NCBI GenBank assembly: GCA_003260075.1
Contig: QLIY01000447.1
Location: 63,225-127,224 of the forward strand
Source: Phallusia mammillata
Taxonomy: Eukaryota; Chordata; Ascidiacea; Phlebobranchia; Ascidiidae
Direction of reading: 5' to 3'
DNA: 64,000 bases
Part shown: in pieces, positions 48,150-60,116 of the stretch
Layout of the letters: the number at the start of each line of letters is the position of its first letter
Numbering within the stretch: position 1 is the stretch's first letter
The notes under the pieces: model-generated
The model's database searches: none
What the model saw: the letters and a program-made list of their open reading frames with translations, nothing else
What the model was told of the DNA's origin: nothing
Position numbers and translations under genes: made by a program

Positions 48150-48790
48150 CAATTAAATGACGACTTGAATTGTCCAAAAACAGCAAACGGTTGTTTACAA
48201 AGGCAGTTAGGATATTTGTTATTTACAGTGGCATGACTCTTAGGTTATACGAAACAAAAGATTACTAAACGTAACATATTTCGGAAGGTAACTTATCACT
48301 TCCAACCCACTACACTTCTAAATTAATAGTTTTTTCATCTTGGGCATAAGAAATAAAATTGTGTCGTATTACTTTAATTACTGCAGACTATAAATTGTAA
48401 TTTTGGAAAACAAACTAACGAGCATGTCAGCCAATACTAAATTTGTTTCCCCCCCCCCGAATTGTCCAAAAACAGCAAACGGTTGTTTACAAAGGCAGTT
48501 AGGATAGTTGTTATTTACAGTGGCATGACTCTTGGGTTATACGGTTTACCAACTCGACTTAGGTTCCAGTGTGAATATAAAAAAAATCTAAAGCAAACAA
48601 AAGATTACTAAACGTAAGATTTCGGAAGGTAACTTATAACTTCCAACCCACTTCACTTCTAAATTTTTTTCATCTTGGGCATAAGAAATAACATTGTGTC
48701 GTTTTACTTTAATTACTGAAGACTATAAATTGTAATTTTGGAAAACAAACTAACGAGTAAGTCAGCCAATTCGAAATTTGTTGGTTCATT
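48150..48790. repeat. Tandem copies around the poly-C run at 48449
   Basis: gaattgtccaaaaacagcaa to aactaacgag occurs twice, about 310 bp apart. The second copy has about 55 bp extra (ggtttaccaactcgacttag onward) plus several substitutions. Confidence 0.85.
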
Positions 48791-49051
48791 TCAAAAAATC
48801 CACTAGAGAATAAAACATAAGGCTGTAGCTTTCTTTTACACATTTAAGGGCCTTGTATTTTTCGGTGTAATAAAAGTCAGCTATAGTATCGTCCCAATAA
48901 AAACCACTTATCCATAAACTACGAGGTCACAAATCAAATTATTCGTCACGCATTTTACCAACGTCGCGTCTCAACCCTTGAACGCGCCAAGTTTTTAACC
49001 TAGATAGTCAAAACCGAAGCAGTTTGATATCATTATCAGTTCCATTACAAT

Positions 49052-49073
49052 CCCCCCCCCCCCCCCCCCCCCC
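49052..49073 (+). repeat. 22-base poly-C tract
   Basis: Uninterrupted C. The following GC-richer sequence (49080-49260) has a 55-codon plus frame starting MSDPGHHRGFCPGQWD that I could not assign to a family. Confidence 0.9.
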
Positions 49074-49299
49074 TTTCCCAACTGTCATAAACCGATTTGA
49101 CGCATGAGCGATCCGGGACACCACCGTGGTTTTTGTCCGGGCCAGTGGGACAGAAACCCATGCGTCCAGCCAATGCCAGGTCAGGGATATGGCTCAGAAT
49201 CAGTGAATTATGTCGTAACTGTCTGCGCACGCGTCAAAACAAAGACTCTCAAGCGACGGTTATATGATTGATGTCTTTGTGGGTTTCTCTTTTCCTGAG

Positions 49300-50850
49300 T
49301 AAGAAATGAAAACATCACAACGATTTGTGCCGTTTTAGTGTATTAGATTGGGGCACATCGTTTTGGTTAAAGGTGACATTCAAACAATTTCTGTTTTGCA
49401 ATTAAGTGGTAAACATTTCCGTACTGTTAAAGGTTGCACTTTTTCTTCTTCTATGAAGACGGATCACCCCGCCTCAACTAGTGACGACCGACCGATCGCA
49501 AACCCCCCCCCCAACATCACAAAGATTTGTGCCGTTTTAGTGTATTAGATTGGGGCACATCGTTTTGGATCAAGGCGATATTCAAACAATTTCTGTTTTG
49601 CAGTTAAGTGGTAAACATTTCCGTACTGTTAAAGGTTGCATTCTTCCTCTTCTATGAAGACGGATCACCCCGCCTCAACTACCGATCGCAAAAATTCTAT
49701 GTCGTTTCCTTCATATACGAGGCATACAAATTACTCCACATGCTTATATATGGTGAATATTAAACTACACTACGCTAAAGGTTGCAAAAATGTTGTTGAA
49801 CACGATTTACATTCAAAGCATTGGGTGAATCCTAACAAAGTTTTAATCCATTCATACAGGTCCGTAAAAAAGTTTGGAACAATTACCACTTATTGCATTT
49901 TACGTAACAGCCACGTGACCAGCGAGAGTAGACGTCCACTTAAGGTTGTTTACGAGTCCGATCGTCCTAATGCATTGCATCGCATTTAAACGCTATTAAG
50001 CGCACCTTTTAATCCGACTGCATCGCTGTTAAATGGTTGCTCACACGGGGCGTGTTTACATTTTGCAACATGTGAAGTGGAAATGTGAATTGCATTTGGC
50101 GCCAGTCGGATTATCAAGTCTCATGCAACCAATTTTCTAAATCCATAATTTTGAATCTCGCTTTTTGGCGCCGACCGGTCTAGACTTTCCCCGTTTTGCG
50201 ATCCCCGCCCTCTTATCAATCGCTGTAGAATTGACCGGCGGCTAGCGCGATTGATAATTGTTACCGAATAATGCGTTGTCCATCAATGGCTATTCGTTTC
50301 GGCGCCGTGACACCCAAAGGGACGTGGATTTTTCTCACAACACAAAAGCTCCTAATTTGAATTGCGACGCAAAACAAATCGATTTGTGTTCTGTTGCGGA
50401 ACATCAAAACTGTTTGAAACAATTTATATTTTACCTGCGCTGCCGGTTGAAATACAAGTTAGCAAATTTTCACAAATTGTTGTATCTAACAATGAGTGGC
50501 GATTTTAGCTTTGAAATCTACTGCGGGTTAAATGTGAAGCAAGACGGTCCAGTAACATTATATGTACCATATCCCCCCCCCCCCAAAGCTCCTAATTTGA
50601 ATTGCGACGCAAAACAAATCGATTTGTGTTCTTTTGCGGAACATCAAACCTGTTTGAAGCAATTTATATTTTACCTGTGCTTGCGGTTGAAATACAAGTT
50701 AGTAAATTTTCTTGACAAATTATTGTATCTAACAATGAGTGGCAATTTTAGCTTTGAAATCTACTGCGGGTTTAAATGTGACACAAAACGGCCCAGTAAC
50801 ATTATGTGCCATATCTTAAGTGTAAAAAAACTAGTAAACCGAAAAGTTAG
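49300..50850. repeat. Two tandem-copy blocks (poly-C runs 49502 and 50573)
   Basis: aacatcacaa to accgatcgcaaa repeats across 49502, and aaagctcctaatttgaattg to gacggtccagtaacatta repeats across 50573. The copies differ by substitutions and by frame-changing indels (caagttagcaaattttcac versus agttagtaaattttcttgac), so the long plus frame 50258-50869 that runs through both is not a gene. Confidence 0.8.
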
Positions 50851-51396
50851 TAACGGTTACGTGCAGTAGGTTTCTTCAAAAATCGTTTTAATGACTTTCC
50901 AGCGCCCTTTTTTGCGTTGCAACGATACTTCACAAAAATTAGTATTGGCGAAAAAACAGGATAATTAAAAGGATGCCTAACATCGCATATTAGGACTTTG
51001 TTTCATGCTAGCCGCAAAGACGGATAGGCTTTCAATATGTCACAACGTCAATCAACTTTTTGCTAGTTTAAGTTAATCGAAAAAAACTACAACCGTATAC
51101 AAATGCTGCGGCGTTGGAAATAAACTTTTTTGCCGAAAACTCGAACCTTGTTTTGTTGACTTTCTCGTTCGTATGACAAGTAACCTGCGGTTCGGTGTAA
51201 CAGCATGTGAACAATAAGTTCCGTGGGAACGGTATTGCCGAGAATCACCGAAAATGAACGAAGTTTACTAAGACTGCATGATATTAGGCTACCTGCTGGA
51301 AGTATTTCCTCTAGCAAGGTAAATCTTGTTGGTGTGTGAAATTGATTAGATTAGGTGCGTACAAAAGCTTTAGAAAAGTCTTTTCAAACTGATTTA

Positions 51397-51397
<1 letters not shown>

Positions 51398-51448
<51 letters not shown>
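51398..51448 (+). repeat. 51-base poly-C tract
   Basis: Uninterrupted C, followed by sequence upstream of Id-like gene 2 that is repeated from about 52715. It is probably an unresolved junction. Confidence 0.9.
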
Positions 51449-51519
51449 TGAGAAAAAGTGGCTTTTTTGGCATTTGGTGCAAAAACAAATAACATTTTGA
51501 CATATTTGAGAAAATTTTG

Positions 51520-53780
51520 AACAACAATTACATTTGGAAATTTCCACATATTTTAATTTAACCTTAATAACACTTCCATCCTAAAAGAAACAATTATATT
51601 AGATTCGATATTTTTTTTTGCCACGACCAAGTTAACCCAATATTTCAAATCACATTTTAAAGCTATAGTTGTATAAGTAACAAAAGCTTATAAGTTTCCT
51701 GTTTTGGTCTCATGGGAAAGTTAAAGGCCTTTGAGGTAGATTTACAGCCGAGATTACTAGGTCGGAGTATAATTCAAACAGCAATGCGCTAAAAGCGAAT
51801 GTTCTATAGATGTTACCGCGTTTTTATTTAGCCAATTAAGGTCGCGTTAAACTGACTGAAATCAATACTCTATGGGCCAACTGGACGCCAACAGGACGTA
51901 GGTAGTTGTTTGTTTGGTTCCACGACGCCGAGGTAAAGCGGAAATGAAGCTTTGAAATTGGCTGGACCCCCGCTGGACGAAAGAGAAAACAAAAAAGGCA
52001 ATTCTACTCTTGGGAAAAGCAATACGAGAGAGACGGATGTGAAAAAACGAGAGAGAAAGAAAAAAGGAAAACACAGTACATAAACGATGGGGATTCACTT
52101 CAGCAGCATCACAAAGCGTTTTCAAGTTGCTATATCATTTTACTGTATTGCTACCGCTGGAATTTCACAATGGTCAAGGCACCAAAGTCCATTTCATCTC
52201 GTGCAATAAGGTATGAACCTTTTTATCACCAGCAAAAAGCGAGTAGGGTTTTGGCAAGATCACCGATGGAAAATGATTCAAATGAAAAGATTTCCAAATC
52301 AAACGAAAGAGAAGAATTAAGGTAAGAGCTATTTTTGTCAACTTTGCACAAAAAAATAATATTAAAGTTCTGCAACATATTGGCTGTAGGTTTAATCGTT
52401 CGTTTTGAAACAATTTGGAGTCTGTACGTTTTTAGCGATTGGCAGCAACAGCTATTGTTTATTGAACAAAATATACTGACTATTTACAAAGTATTAGACA
52501 GTTTTTATCATCAAGCTATAGTTTTTATGTCTGTATCCACCGTTTTCGAACTTAGATACCACCTTAATAAGTGAAAATAATGTTCGTTTTAACTTTGTGG
52601 CACAAGTAACCATTGCACAACTTATCAGCAATATCAATGTTCCAGGTTCTTGTACGGCAAACTCCGCGACATCATACCTTCGTGTCAGAGCAAACCCACG
52701 ACAACCCCCCCCCCAAGTTCAAACAACTATTTAACTTTGGAAATTTCTTAATATTTCAATCTAACCTTCATAAAAAACTTCCATACAAATCAAAACTTAA
52801 AAATTATATTAGATTCGATATTTTTTCGGTACGACCAAGTTTACTCAATATTACAAATAAAAAAATACAGTTGCATTTTACCAAAGCTTATAAGTTTCCT
52901 GGTTTGGTCTCATGGGAAAGTTAAAGGCCTTTGAGGTTTGAGATTTACAGTCCAGATTCGGACCATAATTCAAACTGCAATCCGCTAAAAGCAAATGTTC
53001 TATAGATGTTACCGCGTTTTTATTTAGCCAATTAAGGTCGCGTTAAACTGGCTGAAATCAATACTCTATGGGCCAACTGGACGCCAACAGGACGTAGGTA
53101 GTTGTTTGTTTGGTTCCACGACGCCGAGGTAAAGCGGAAATGAAGCTTTGAAATTGGCTGGACCCCCGCTGGACGAGAGAAAAAACAAAAAAGGCAATTC
53201 TACTCTTGGGAAAAGCAATACGAGAGAGACGGATGTGAAAAAACGAGAGAGAAAGAAAAAAGGAAAACACAGTACATAAACGATGGGGATTCACATCAGC
53301 AGCATCACAAAGCGTTTTCGAGTTACTATTTTATTTCACTGCATTGCAACCGCTGAATCTTCACAATGGTCAAGGCACCAAAGTCCATTTCATCTCGTGC
53401 AATGAGGTATGAACCTTTTTATCACCAGCAAAAAGCGGGTAGGGTTTTGGCAAGATCACCGATGGAAAATAGTTCAGATGAAAAGATTTCCAAATCCAAC
53501 GAAAGAGAAGAATTAAGGTAAGAGCTATTTGTGTCAACTTTGCACAAAAAAATAATATTAAAGTTCTGCAATATATTGGCTGTAGGTTTAAACGTTTGTT
53601 TTAAAACAATTTGGAGTCTGTACGTTTTCAGCGATTGGCAGCAACAGCTATTGTTTATTGAACAAAATATATTGACTATTTACAAAGTATTAGGCAGTTT
53701 TATCATCAAGCTATAGTTTTTATGTCTGTATCCACCGTTTTCGAACTAAGATACGACCTTAATAAGTGGAAATAATGTTA
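51520..53780. repeat. Large tandem copies (about 1.1-1.2 kb) containing exon 1 of Id-like gene 2
   Basis: aactttggaaatttcttaat-like text through the 5' flank, exon 1 and intron 1 occurs at about 51525-52640 and again at about 52715-53825 after the C10 run at 52705. The copies are a few percent different, with indels. Upstream of exon 1 both have ggccaactggacgccaacag and tgttaccgcgtttttattta. Confidence 0.85.
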
Positions 53781-54704
53781 GTTGTAACTTTGTGGCACAA
53801 GTAACCATTGCACAACTAATCAGTCCCCCCCCCCGTGTAGACATCGTACTGGGAGCGGTCGATTACATTCGTGACCTCCATTTAATGCTTGAAGATAGGT
53901 TGTTAGCCTCGGGAAAAACAAACAGCGACCTTGAAATGTTGCGCAATCTCTGTGGGCCAGAAAGAATTGAAATGTTGCCAAAGGTAAACTTCGTGCATTT
54001 CGCTGCTTCTTCAGAATTTTTTTGAAGCTTGGTTTTTATGTCCCGATTTAATATTTTGCCAATTTAATAATGACTGAACCAGAATTTATGTGTATGAAGT
54101 GAAAAAGAATTTCGAAAGCAACTTTTCAACGTTTTAGGTGTTGCAAAAAAATCTTCCTTTACTTTGTTATGTGCACGATTTGTAAACTTGACTTGTTTTC
54201 AGGAACTTTCCTGATCAACAATTTCAAGAACCGAGAATGGAATCACATCTGTTTGAAGGTAATATTTCCGTAACCATCCCTTTTTTCCGTAACAACATGT
54301 TAAACAACGTATTCTAACCCCCCCCCCGTGTAGACATCGTACTGGGAGCGGTCGATTACATTCGTGACCTCCATTCAATGCTCGAAGATAAGTTGTTGGC
54401 ATCGGGAAAAACTAACAGCGACCTTGAAATGTTGCGCAATCTCTGTGGGCCAGAAAGAATTCAAATTTTGCCAAAGGTAAACTTCGTGCATTTTTCTGCT
54501 TTGTAGAATTTTTTTTATTCTCCGATTTCTACATTTTGTCATTTTATTAGTGCCTGAACCAGAATTTAGTTTTAATGTGTATGGGGTAAAAGGGAATTTT
54601 AGAAAGCAATTTTGTAAACGTTTTAAGTGTTGCAAAAAACGTCTTCCTTTACTTTGTTATGTGCACGATTTGTAAACTTGATTTGTTTTCAGGAACTTTC
54701 TTGA
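52170..54704 (+). CDS. Id-like HLH protein without basic region (gene 2), fragmented across poly-C joins
   Basis: Exon 1 occurs twice (52170-52321 and 53366-53517), beginning MVKAPKSISSRA and ending SNEREEL with phase 2. Exon 2 starts at 52646 (RFLYGKLRDIIPSCQSKPTT, helix 1 and loop) and is cut by the C10 run at 52705. Its remainder appears after C runs at 53835-53983 and again at 54328-54476: VDIVLGAVDYIRDLHLMLED (helix 2), then LLASGKTNSDLEMLRNLCGP. The last exon adds GAACTTTCCTGA (54203-54214) or GAACTTTCTTGA (54693-54704): Glu-Leu-Ser-stop. The product is about 125 residues. No basic region precedes helix 1, so an Id/Emc-like dominant-negative role toward bHLH factors is inferred. One or two loop residues are hidden by the C run. 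It shares the exon-1/2 junction with the gene at 42439. Confidence 0.8.
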
Positions 54705-54800
54705 TCAACAATTTCAAGAACCGAGAAGTGAATCACATCTGATTGAAGGTAATATTTCCGTAACCATGCCTTTTTTTCCGTAACAATATGTTAGACAACG
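54328..54800 (+). repeat. Second copy of the 3' half of Id-like gene 2
   Basis: gtgtagacatcgtactggga onward repeats 53835-54310, with coding differences such as CATTTAATG/CATTCAATG (Leu/Ser) and GAAATGTTG/CAAATTTTG (Glu-Met/Gln-Ile). It begins right after the C10 run at 54318-54327. Confidence 0.85.
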
Positions 54801-57162
54801 TATTCTAGTCAAGTTTTAAGGTCACGAATTTGACCAAACTCAAAAGACAACTAAAGTTTGTAACAGCCAAAACGTTTATGTTGTTAAACTTGGTAACGTC
54901 ACAAGGAAAAGATTTACTTCTAAAACAATAAGACTTGGTTTATTGCCACTGTTTGTGCAAGTAATTGGGACGCAGGCAATAACTCAAGGTGTTTTCTTTT
55001 ATGACGCAGGATGATCAGTGAACCGTGACGAGGAAGGTCACGTGAGATGACGTCGATGCTTGAAAGATGCATCTGGTGCAGAAGAGTTCTCAGGCGATGG
55101 ACAGAACTGCACGAATATGGGTTTTCTGGAACATGTGAAACACGTTTTTGCCTGTGTTAAAAAGCGTGTGTTTAAATACAACTGGAGAAAATACCTGATT
55201 TGTGATTTTATTCGTTAGATGGCAACAAAGCGCGCATCGTATTTGCAGAATCGAGTGCTTGGCAATAAATCTACACAAATTACTATTCGACTAGCAGCCC
55301 AAATGTAACACATGACTTAGCAAACAGAGTGGGTCATTCCAAAGCAAGGATTTGTGCTTTTTAATAAGGTTAAAAAAAATCGTATAACAGACCGCAAACA
55401 CTTTGTGTGTGTAATCACGTAATGGTAATGCATGGCCACAAACCTGTACTAGCATAAAATCGCTTTTCCTTCCTGAGCAAAAAACACCAAAAATTGATTA
55501 TAATTAAAAAAATACTGTGTTTTCTAAACTTAATACATTTATTACAAGGTTATAAGGGTTTGGGGTAAGGCACTATACAAAGACATGGGCATGATTTGCA
55601 ACCACTAGCTACAATTTACTTTAGAGATACCACAGAACTGGCCGTGACCTGTCGTCAGTAATTATGCACGTAAGTAGGGCGGTAACAGCGAGTAATTATA
55701 CAGCGGAGAATAACGAACCTGTACCGGTGAAAGTAACTTGAAGTTAATTACGGCAATCAAGGTCGGCTTATCCCCTGCACTAGAACAATTCTAATTACCC
55801 TAATTCTACAGACTTCGCGCTGAACAAGCAACTGATTATTGGGTCAAGGGCAGTTAGCTTACAATTTCATTGCGTTTTTGAGCACAAAGTTTATACGTAA
55901 AAAAGCGACATGCTCTACTGTTCAAACGTTTCGGCAAATGCTCATGCCACGGTCAGGGATATGACATATACAGGTGTAGCTGATGACATGAGCATATATG
56001 CTGTATATATATACATAAACATGGTAATCGCTATAAATGGTTGCACAGTGTTCCTAACCCACCCCCCCCCCGGGCAGTTAGCTTACAATTTCATTGCGTT
56101 TTTGAGCACAAAGTTTATAATAAACAAATAGTTTCTGTAGGCCGGTTTTCCTGAAATCTATTTCAACGAATAAACAAATAATTAGTAATAGAATAACGGC
56201 CCGAACATACGTAAAAAAACGGCATGCTTTACCGTTCAAACGTTTCGGCAAATGCTCATGCTATCGTCAGGGATATGACATATACAGTTGTAGCTGATGA
56301 CATGAGCATATACATAAATATGGTAATCGCTATAAATGGTTGCACAGTATTTCTAACCCGAGACTCATATGAATCCGGGAAACAATTTCGTTCATGATCG
56401 CTACACGACGGACAACTTATTTTTTCATGTTTATTCTGTTTTTTATTTGATTTTTTTTTAATAAACTTAGATGTTGCCAAGCTGAAGCGGAAATAGTTAG
56501 TTCGTACTAATAATGTTAGAACCCCCCCCCCATGTTTATTCTGTTTTTTTGTTTTTTAATAAACTTAGATGTTGCCAAGCTGAAGCGGATTAGTTAGTTC
56601 GCACTAATAATGTTAGAAACACGGCTCTCATAAAGCCGCAGTTGTACATTGTAGGGCATATTAAGAAATGAATGAAATATGCTGTGCTTGCAATGTTTTT
56701 TTTATCGTATAAAGTACAATAGAATTATTTTCTAAACATATTCCAAACATGTGGCAAAACACTTATGCACAAAAATACAATGGAAAAATATCATATAGTG
56801 CAAGCAGAATATAGCGCCAGAACAAACGCATATGAAACATTATTGTAACAAAAAAGCAGAAGGATTGTTTAAAAAAGTGCATAACCCACATAAAGAACAT
56901 AACAAGGATTAATTAATTCCTTACTACGTTCCTAGCTTTAGATGAATAACTTGAAATGAATGAACATAAAAGAAATGGTTATGACGGAAATCCTTTGGTG
57001 TGTAATTACATTGTGTTTGTTTCGTTTGATAAGAAAATCGTGCGGCTTGAAACCACTCAGAATAATGTACAAGATGTATAGAGACGGCTGGCAATCAGTA
57101 TTTTCCATTTTCACCTGAAAAATATAAATTGGACCATGAGCTTTAAATTAAAATAATAATCT
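54801..57162. other. No recognisable gene; two tandem-copy blocks
   Basis: gggcagttagcttacaattt to acagt.ttctaac repeats across the poly-C run at 56061, and catgtttattctgttttttt to aataatgttaga repeats across 56522. An 18-bp tail of gene 2's 3' flank, then AT-rich sequence. No splice-supported exon was found. Confidence 0.5.
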
Positions 57163-57640
57163 TGTCCGACTCTTTTACAAGTTTATTGTAACGTTGTTAT
57201 CTGTACTGCCCATGAACAAACAAGAGATATATAAATGCCCCCTTTTAACAGACACAAACAATAACATATTTATTTGACGGGTTTGTCGCTGTATTCCATT
57301 CCAGCTGATGAGTTTTCTCTTATAGCCCTCCAATAGCTTATAAAGTTTTACTGCACCTGTGTAAACGTTTGACTGATTTCGCAACAGGAATTGAAACTCA
57401 GAGAAGGAACTGTAACATTTACATATTTACGGGTACCAACTACAAGGTATTTCCCGGAACGACCCCCCCCCCGATGAGTTTTCTCTTATAGCCCTCCAAT
57501 AGCTTATAAAGTTTTACTGCCCCTTGTAAACGTTTGACTGATTTCGCAAGAGGAATTGAAACGCAGAGGAGGAACTGTAACATTTAAATATTTACGGGTA
57601 CCAACTACGGGGGTATTTCCCGGAACGGAACGTACATAAC
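57163..57640 (-). other. Possible 3' exon of the unknown gene at 58198, in two copies
   Basis: On the minus strand ttacag followed by a frame containing FQFLLRNQSNVYTGAVKLYK and YKRKLISWNGIQRQTRQ ends at 57175. The parallel copy after the C run at 57463 has a one-base difference (cacctgtg versus ccccttgtg on the plus strand) that would break this frame. Either the frame is wrong, the exon starts later, or one copy carries an error. Assignment to the gene is only by position and strand. Confidence 0.25.
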
Positions 57641-57928
57641 TAGCCTTTGTTTTATCATTGACTGGTACTGTTTAATATGGGGAAAATTGCACTTTTAGGA
57701 CAAATATATGATTCAGTTGAACGTGTTTGAAATTTAACCCTAAAAATTGTATTCAAATAATAAAGAATTTAGGCTTTAAAAGCCATTATGCATGTCGATT
57801 TTATGGCAATTGGAAATTTTTAATCAATTTTCTCCCGTTTACACCTGAGAAGATTTTGAAAATGAAATTTCCCTCACTAATCATACATACGCAAATTTCT
57901 TTGGGCTTAATAAAATGAACGATTAAAG

Positions 57929-58052
57929 CAGTGGTTCTCACCCTTTCGTGGAGCGTGACCCCCTAAAAGTAATTTTTTGGCCTTGTGGCCCCCTTCAAGT
58001 GTGCCCCCCCGGAACGCCCCTGGGGGTCATGGGCCCTGGTTGAGCACCACTG
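57929..58052. mobile_element. 124-bp hAT-type MITE
   Basis: It has ends cagtggttctcaccc and ggttgagcaccactg. Flanks gattaaag (57921-57928) and gactaaag (58053-58060) form an 8-bp duplication with one mismatch. A second copy at about 59578-59701 has lost its left end (atcattgattctcaccc), an allelic or copy difference. Confidence 0.88.
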
Positions 58053-58197
58053 GACTAAAGCATGTCAAATTTACTTTTTTAGGTTTAATTTACTCCCGGT
58101 TAAGAAACTCTGTGCTGACAGTAACAAATAAATACAATTTACAAAATTCTTGTTTATTTCGAAAATGATCGGTGAGATCAAAACGTTTGTTCCTTAC

Positions 58198-58468
58198 CTT
58201 TGCCAATATTGACGTTTCCTTGTACACCAACTATTGAGCCGCTTATACAAGCGCCTCTCATATCAATGTATTGTTCATGTTTGCTTTTATCAACTAAAAT
58301 ATCAAATAAAAAACAAATTTAGATCAAATGCTTATGTACTTAACAAGCAATCAACTGTCTCTCACCTTTTACAGTTGGTGCATTGTAATTGTTCACATCC
58401 CCACTGTTTGAGTATATTTGAGTTTTTCCATCAAACTTGCAACCGTTATAGGTGTTTGAAACTGACAT
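58198..58468 (-). CDS. Unknown protein, first two exons; VQGNVN motif family member A
   Basis: Exon 1, 58468-58366, starts MSVSNTYNGCKFDGKTQIYS and continues NSGDVNNYNAPTVK. Exon 2, 58293-58198, reads DKSKHEQYIDMRGACISGS and IVGVQGNVNIGK. Both boundaries of exon 2 are phase 1 with good AG and GTAAGG sites. The remaining exons toward lower coordinates were not identified. I do not recognise the family. There is no signal peptide or membrane segment in this part. Visible features are two short Gly/Asn/Val motifs, SGDVNNYN and VQGNVNIG, one per exon. Exon 2 matches an exon of the gene at 62438 (EQ.[IV]DMR.A....S...VQG[ND]VN), with identical phase at both ends, so the two are paralogues. A second near-identical copy of both exons lies at 59846-60116. 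Confidence 0.62.
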
Positions 58469-58753
58469 TATTTCGATTTTTAGTTGTTTTTTTGTACAAC
58501 TAAAAAAAGTTATTTTGCCTAACTTAAATCTGCGATAAAGAAATCATAAAAAAAAACTTCAAAATGAAACTGACTGCTATAACGTTTTTATCTGAAATCA
58601 GAATTTATTTCTGCCTGTTTGTAATGATAAAAGAGCGAAGATTATTGTAGCATAAGTTTTGGTGACAAAGTTAGTTCTTTTACTAACAGCAAATTGAAGT
58701 AGCAAAAGACGGTAGTCAATTATTATGCCTTACTTAATCTGCACCCCCCCCCC

Positions 58754-59341
58754 GGTAATTTTAATAGAGAATCAACCCAAGCAAAATACCAGGGAAAGAA
58801 TTCGGGGATTTTTTTCACGTAACTTCCCTGCAAACGTGGCCTTTGTCTTAATATTTTTTCGCTTTGTAGGGAATTAATGCCACAGCAGCTACGTTTTTGG
58901 GTTAATTTTTGCTTAATAAGTTGTTTATGTACTGTGCAAATTCATACAACCTAGTTTTTGATAGTGATTTTTGAATTTTAATCTGCTTGATCACAAGGCT
59001 TGGCAGCTAGAACGACTACGGCGTGAAAGTTTCGGTTCCCCCTTTTCACTGTAGTTTTGTTCCGCTTTGTTGCGTAAGGTTTGCTGTGCCTAAGTCGCAA
59101 TATTTTACAACACAATGTTCGATGTCCTCGCAAAGTCTTTGCTCTTAAACACCACTAACAAATATGCTTGTATGGGTGGTAAAAACCCATTTTAAAGAGG
59201 TTGCACAACTAGCGCTTGTACGACCTCGTGCGGTCATAAAAAAATGTGTTAAATAACGTCGTATTTGAGTTAAGTTGAGTTTATTTCGCTTGGTGAAAGA
59301 CAACATAGCAACAAAATTGCACTAAAAACAATCACCAAGCT
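58754..59341. repeat. Segment repeated at 61135-61780
   Basis: ggtaattttaatagagaatc through ttgcggtcataaaa, bounded by C runs at 58744-58753 and 59342-59351, recurs starting right after the C run at 61125-61134. The later copy is interrupted at 61274-61466 by a C-flanked piece of the gene at 62438. The end of this block (ttatttcgcttggtgaaag) also resembles text in Kelch intron 9 (38755). Confidence 0.8.
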
Positions 59342-59845
59342 CCCCCCCCCCACTGGTACTGTTTAATATGGGGAAAATTGCACTTTTAGGACAAATATAC
59401 GATTCAGTTGAACGTGTTTGAAATTTAAACCTAAAATTTTTTGTATGTAAATAATAAAGAATTTAGGCTTTAAAAGCCATTATGCATGTCGAATTTATGG
59501 CAATTGGAAATTTTTAATCAATTTTCTCCCGTTTACACCTGAGAAGATTTGAAAAAAAAGTCCCTCACTAATCATTGATTCTCACCCTTTCGTGGAGCGT
59601 GACCCCCTAAAAGTAATTTTTTGGCCTTGTGGCTCCCTTCAAGTATCCCCCCCTCCCCGGAACGCCCCTGGGGGTCATGGGCCCAGGTTGAAAACCACTG
59701 GAATAAAGCAGGTCAAATTTACTTGTTTAGGTTTAATTTACGCCCGGTTAAGAAACTCTGTGCTGACAGTAACAAATAAATACAATTTACAAAATTCTTG
59801 TTTATTTCGAAAACGATTGGTGAGATTAAAAAGTTTGTTTCCTAC

Positions 59846-60116
59846 CTTTGCCAATATTGACGTTTCCTTGTACGCCAACTATTGATCCGCTTATACGAGC
59901 CCCCCTCATATCAATGTGTTGTTCATGTTTGCTTTTATCAACTAAAATATCAAATAAAAAACAAACTTAAATCAAATGCTCATGTACTTAACAAGCAATC
60001 AACTGTTTCTCACCTTTTACAGTTGGTGCATTGTAATTGTTCACATCTCCACTGTTTGAGTAAATTTGAGTTTTTCCATCAAATTTGCAACCGTTATAGG
60101 TGTTTGAAACCGACAT
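59846..60116 (-). other. Second copy of exons 1-2 of unknown gene A
   Basis: Exon 1 60116-60014 and exon 2 59941-59846 encode the same peptides, with differences such as EQYIDMRGACISG versus EQHIDMRGARISG. Reading frames, splice sites and phases are intact in both copies. The surrounding ~1 kb (57641-58740 versus 59352-60390) is also repeated, with the C run at 59342 at the junction, so this is probably the second haplotype. A true recent gene duplication cannot be excluded. Confidence 0.6.

Noticed and set aside
49087-49254. 55-codon plus-strand frame starting MSDPGHHRGF next to a 22-C tract
   Set aside because: Somewhat GC-rich and open, but no family, no splice partner and no second copy to test constraint; too weak to list as a gene.
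50258-50869. 203-residue plus-strand frame
   Set aside because: It runs through two diverged copies of one segment joined by a C run; the copies differ by frame-shifting indels, so the sequence is not under coding constraint.
51862-53294. Matching minus-strand frames (87 and 78 residues) seen twice
   Set aside because: They overlap the 5' flank of Id-like gene 2 on the other strand and are seen twice only because that segment is duplicated.
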